64,000 nucleotides of DNA from Planctomycetota bacterium (GTDB lineage: Bacteria > Planctomycetota > SZUA-567 > JAKLDR01): positions 1 to 64,000 of the forward strand of contig JAKLDR010000002.1 in NCBI GenBank assembly GCA_022703445.1, written 5' to 3'. The translations under genes and the position numbers were made by a program. The notes under the pieces are model-generated. The model did no database searches. It saw nothing but the letters and a program-made list of their open reading frames with translations, and was not told where the DNA came from. Position 1 is the first letter of the stretch; each line of letters begins with the position of its first letter. Positions 61,521 to 64,000 of the stretch are shown in pieces.

Positions 61521-64000
61521 ATGCGGTTAGTCCTGAGCTGTACAGCAGTGCTGATCCTGATGGCTGTAGCCGCCCCCGCCGGCGAGCCCAAGTTCCAGTA
61601 TCAGGCCGGCGCCCAGGCCGGCACGGGTGCGTGGGTCGTCTCGCCGCGCAGCTACTGGCGCTACCACTACACCTTCCGGCCGGCCCAGTCCTGGGACGCC
61701 AAGGCCGGCAAGCTGACCTTCCTGCCCACGCGCTACGGGGCGCTCAACACCGGGCCGACCGGCAACCAGCTGGCCACCCCCGAGCCGCCGGCCGAGTGGA
61801 CCAAGGCGGAGTTCGACGACTCTGCCTGGCCGGTCAACCGCGCGCCGCTGCCCTGGATGCCGGACATGGACCAGGACGGCCAGGCGGCCTACTGCTGCCA
61901 CGTCATCCGCAGGGCCTGCGGGCGGACGCGCTTCCTGGTCCCCGACCCGGCCAGGGTCAGCAAGCTGACGCTCGAGATCAAATTTCACGGCGGGATGATC
62001 GCCTACGTCAACGGCCAGGAGGTCGGCCGGGCCAACGTCGCCAGGGACGGGGCGCTGGCCGCCGAGGGCTTCGCCGAGGCCTACCCGCCGGAGAACTACC
62101 GGCACGATAAGGGCTGGTGGCCGCCGACCTGGCCCTACCACCGCTGGCGCGACGACCTCAAGCCCGACCAACTCGCCCAGATTGACAAGCTCGAGTCCAT
62201 CCGGGTCCGGACCCTCAAGGTGGAGGTGCCCAAGAGCGCGCTGCGCGCCGGCGCCAACGTCCTGTCGGTCGAGAACCGGCTAAGCCCGGTGCTGGCCTTC
62301 GAGATGGGCGGCCGGATGGAGGTGAGCCAGTGGTCCGGGCGCATCCCGCACATCGGCATAACCGACGTGGCGCTCTCCTCCGACCCGGCCGGCGCGGTCG
62401 TCTCGGCCGACGCCCGGCCGGCCGGCGCTCAGGCCTGGGCCCGGGACATCCACCAATGGACGCTCCAGGAAGACTTCCTGGAGCCGGGCGCTCCGCAGTC
62501 GCGGGTCCTGCGCATGGCCGCGCCGCGCAACGGCGCCTGCTCGGCGCAGGCGGCCCTCGGCTCGGCCGGGGAGCTCAGTGCTCCCTCGGCAACGGTGACT
62601 GAGCTGGCCGGTCCGGGCGGCGCGAAGATCCCGGCGGCGGTCGTCTCGGTCCGCTGGGCCCGGCCGCTGGCCATCAAGCAGGTCAAGCAGATGCACAAGG
62701 TGGCCTTCTTCACCTACATGCCCGACCGCTGGCTGATCCGCTACCGCGGCGCGCCGGCCGACACCTGGGTGGCGGAGTGGTGTCCTCACTGGGATGAGGG
62801 CCGGGTGCTCGCCGAGCTCTGGGCCAAGGACACCATGCAGGTCTTCGACCAGCTCTCCCCGGCGGCGCCGGCCAAGATTCCCGCCGGTGCGAGCCAGCCG
62901 GTCTGGGTTACGGTCGAGGTTCCCAAGGATGCCGCGCCCGGGCTCTACACCGGAGCGCTCTCCGTCAAAGCCGGCGGCATGGACGAGGCCAAGTTCGAGG
63001 TCCGGCTCCAGGTCTTCGACTACCAACTCGCCGCCCCGAAGGACTACACCGCCTACGCGGGCATCGACGAGTCGCCCTGGGCGCTGGCCAAGTGGGCCGG
63101 GGTCAAGCTCTGGAGCGAGGAGCACTGGAAGTTGCTCGAGCAGTCCATCGCCGCCGCCGGCCGGCTCGGCGCGCGCGTCGCCGGCATCCCGGTGATCCAC
63201 GACACCGAGCTCAACAACGGCAAGGACGCGATGATCAAGTGGGTCAAGAAGGCGGACGGCGGCTACGACTTCGATTTCACCCTGGCCGACCGCTACCTCG
63301 AGCTCTGGAGGAAGCACTGCCACAGCCAGTCGGACGTCATTGTGTACCTGGTGCACACCGCCAACGAGTACGGCAAGGGCGGCGGCACCGGCGCGGTGAC
63401 GCTCGTCGACGGCGGCAAGGAATCGGCCTTCACGCCCCCGAAGGCCGACACGCCCGAGGGTGCCAAGCTCTGGCTGGCCTGCGGCAAGGCCATCCGCGAG
63501 CACTTCAGCGCCAAGGGTATCAAGGACGAGAACCTGCACTGGGGGCTCTTCTACGACTACATCGGCGCCTCGAGCTACGCGCTGGCCGAGCCGCTGGCCA
63601 AGGAGTTGCCCGGTGTGGGCTGGGCGCGCTCCTCCCACGAGGGCCGCAAGATTCACGGTTCGGCCGAGATGGGCGGCGGCAACGCCGTCAAGGTCACCTG
63701 GAACGCCGCGGTCCGCGCCGAGCAGAAGCCGCCCTTCTCCAAGGACGGCAAGGTCACGCCGCTCAAGGGCTGGAGCAATCCGACGGCCCGGCTGCTCCTG
63801 CCGCGGGCCGACAGCGATGTCAGCGCCCTCTCCATTCTGCCGCCGCTCTGGCAGATGCGCGAGGTCCAGGAGATGCCCATCACTTCACTGCACCGCGGCT
63901 TCGGACGCATCTGCATGGACGGCTGGGGCCGGGGCGCCTACTTCGGGCCATTCAACCCCTGGCTGGTCTACCCGGCGGAGGGAGGCAGGATCAACGCCAG
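61521..64000 (+). CDS. Exported GH123/DUF4091-like protein, copy 2, cut by the right edge
   Basis: At least 826 residues. Signal peptide (MRLVLSCTAVLILMAVAAPA); an N-terminal jelly-roll-like part with a domain resembling sugar-binding or PA14-like modules (ALRAGANVLSVENRLSPVLA). Next comes the same core as the gene at 57642: VWVTVEVPKDAAPGLYTGAL, DAMIKWVKKADGGYDFDFTL and ADRYLELWRKHC. GAGGAGA lies 8 bases before ATG. The C-terminus is beyond the window. Probably the same operon as the upstream three genes. Confidence 0.8.
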   Translation, partial: MRLVLSCTAVLILMAVAAPAGEPKFQYQAGAQAGTGAWVVSPRSYWRYHYTFRPAQSWDAKAGKLTFLPTRYGALNTGPTGNQLATPEPPAEWTKAEFDDSAWPVNRAPLPWMPDMDQDGQAAYCCHVIRRACGRTRFLVPDPARVSKLTLEIKFHGGMIAYVNGQEVGRANVARDGALAAEGFAEAYPPENYRHDKGWWPPTWPYHRWRDDLKPDQLAQIDKLESIRVRTLKVEVPKSALRAGANVLSVENRLSPVLAFEMGGRMEVSQWSGRIPHIGITDVALSSDPAGAVVSADARPAGAQAWARDIHQWTLQEDFLEPGAPQSRVLRMAAPRNGACSAQAALGSAGELSAPSATVTELAGPGGAKIPAAVVSVRWARPLAIKQVKQMHKVAFFTYMPDRWLIRYRGAPADTWVAEWCPHWDEGRVLAELWAKDTMQVFDQLSPAAPAKIPAGASQPVWVTVEVPKDAAPGLYTGALSVKAGGMDEAKFEVRLQVFDYQLAAPKDYTAYAGIDESPWALAKWAGVKLWSEEHWKLLEQSIAAAGRLGARVAGIPVIHDTELNNGKDAMIKWVKKADGGYDFDFTLADRYLELWRKHCHSQSDVIVYLVHTANEYGKGGGTGAVTLVDGGKESAFTPPKADTPEGAKLWLACGKAIREHFSAKGIKDENLHWGLFYDYIGASSYALAEPLAKELPGVGWARSSHEGRKIHGSAEMGGGNAVKVTWNAAVRAEQKPPFSKDGKVTPLKGWSNPTARLLLPRADSDVSALSILPPLWQMREVQEMPITSLHRGFGRICMDGWGRGAYFGPFNPWLVYPAEGGRINA

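Overview
The window is a GC-rich (roughly 70% by eye) bacterial chromosome segment. The gene content points to a Gram-negative-type heterotroph, probably of the Planctomycetota/Lentisphaerota (PVC-like) sphere or a nearby uncultured phylum. Reasons are the many lipoproteins with lipobox cysteines, the two-subunit glycyl-tRNA synthetase, the GH20, GH57 and GH123/DUF4091-type carbohydrate enzymes, a GntR-LacI hybrid regulator, TRL-like lipoproteins and a giant multi-domain secreted protein. The phylum assignment is an inference, because no rRNA gene is present.

Layout. 1-7061 (minus) is a giant secreted protein cut by the left edge: lectin-like domain, six BACON-like repeats, two BACON-like domains each interrupted by a six-unit kelch-like cassette, a PKD-like domain and tandem cadherin-like repeats. 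7297-10420 (minus) is glyS-glyQ. 10822-13929 (plus) is a lipoprotein, a GH20-like enzyme and an SppA-like protease. 13930-16008 is an accessory stretch with a small AT-richer lipoprotein, a decayed REP-type transposase tail, a four-helix-bundle protein, short-word repeats and tRNA-Pro(GGG). 16141-22898 (plus) is an LppM-like lipoprotein, a DeoR regulator, a fused E1 alpha/beta 2-oxoacid dehydrogenase, an MFS permease flanked by REP-like repeats, and a thiolase. 22918-28976 (plus) is an AbiE toxin-antitoxin island (with a HEAT-repeat protein) set between two copies of the 5' end of a mannitol-dehydrogenase-family gene, followed by the intact dehydrogenase, a PfkB kinase and a D-lyxose-isomerase-like protein.

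29077-35388 (minus) is a GH57 glucanotransferase plus glycogen synthase, a phosphodiesterase-like lipoprotein and two unknowns. 35554-41768 (plus) is a deoxyhypusine-synthase-like protein, two TRL-like lipoproteins, a TPR lipoprotein, a GH20 hexosaminidase and an AraC regulator. 41740-45775 (minus) is an NAD(P)H-hydrate epimerase with a degenerate extra half, a DUF4139 protein and PyrK. 45909-46811 is a thioredoxin-fold protein without its CxxC. 46817-53499 (minus) is a seven-gene run: ABC ATPase, FtsX-type permease, lipoprotein, methyltransferase, polyprenyl diphosphate synthase, NosR-like FMN/Fe-S-type membrane protein and an exported protein with two FMN-binding domains. This recalls the flavin-based extracellular electron transfer loci of Gram-positives. 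53772-64000 (plus) is a GntR-LacI regulator followed by alternating FlgD-Ig/NHL-propeller and GH123/DUF4091-like exported proteins.

Themes. (1) Carbohydrate capture and storage dominate. (2) Promoter-like TTGAC-N16/17-TAGAAT sites stand out against the GC background, and some lie 7-8 bases before the start codon, suggesting leaderless transcripts. (3) Non-coding repeats are abundant: inverted-repeat elements of CACAGAGG type, arrays of 7-base words with a different word at each locus, REP-like palindromes, and a 19-base word inserted in frame in two paralogues. The strongest candidates for something undescribed are the FMN/NosR/prenyl/ABC cluster and the kelch-in-BACON architecture.
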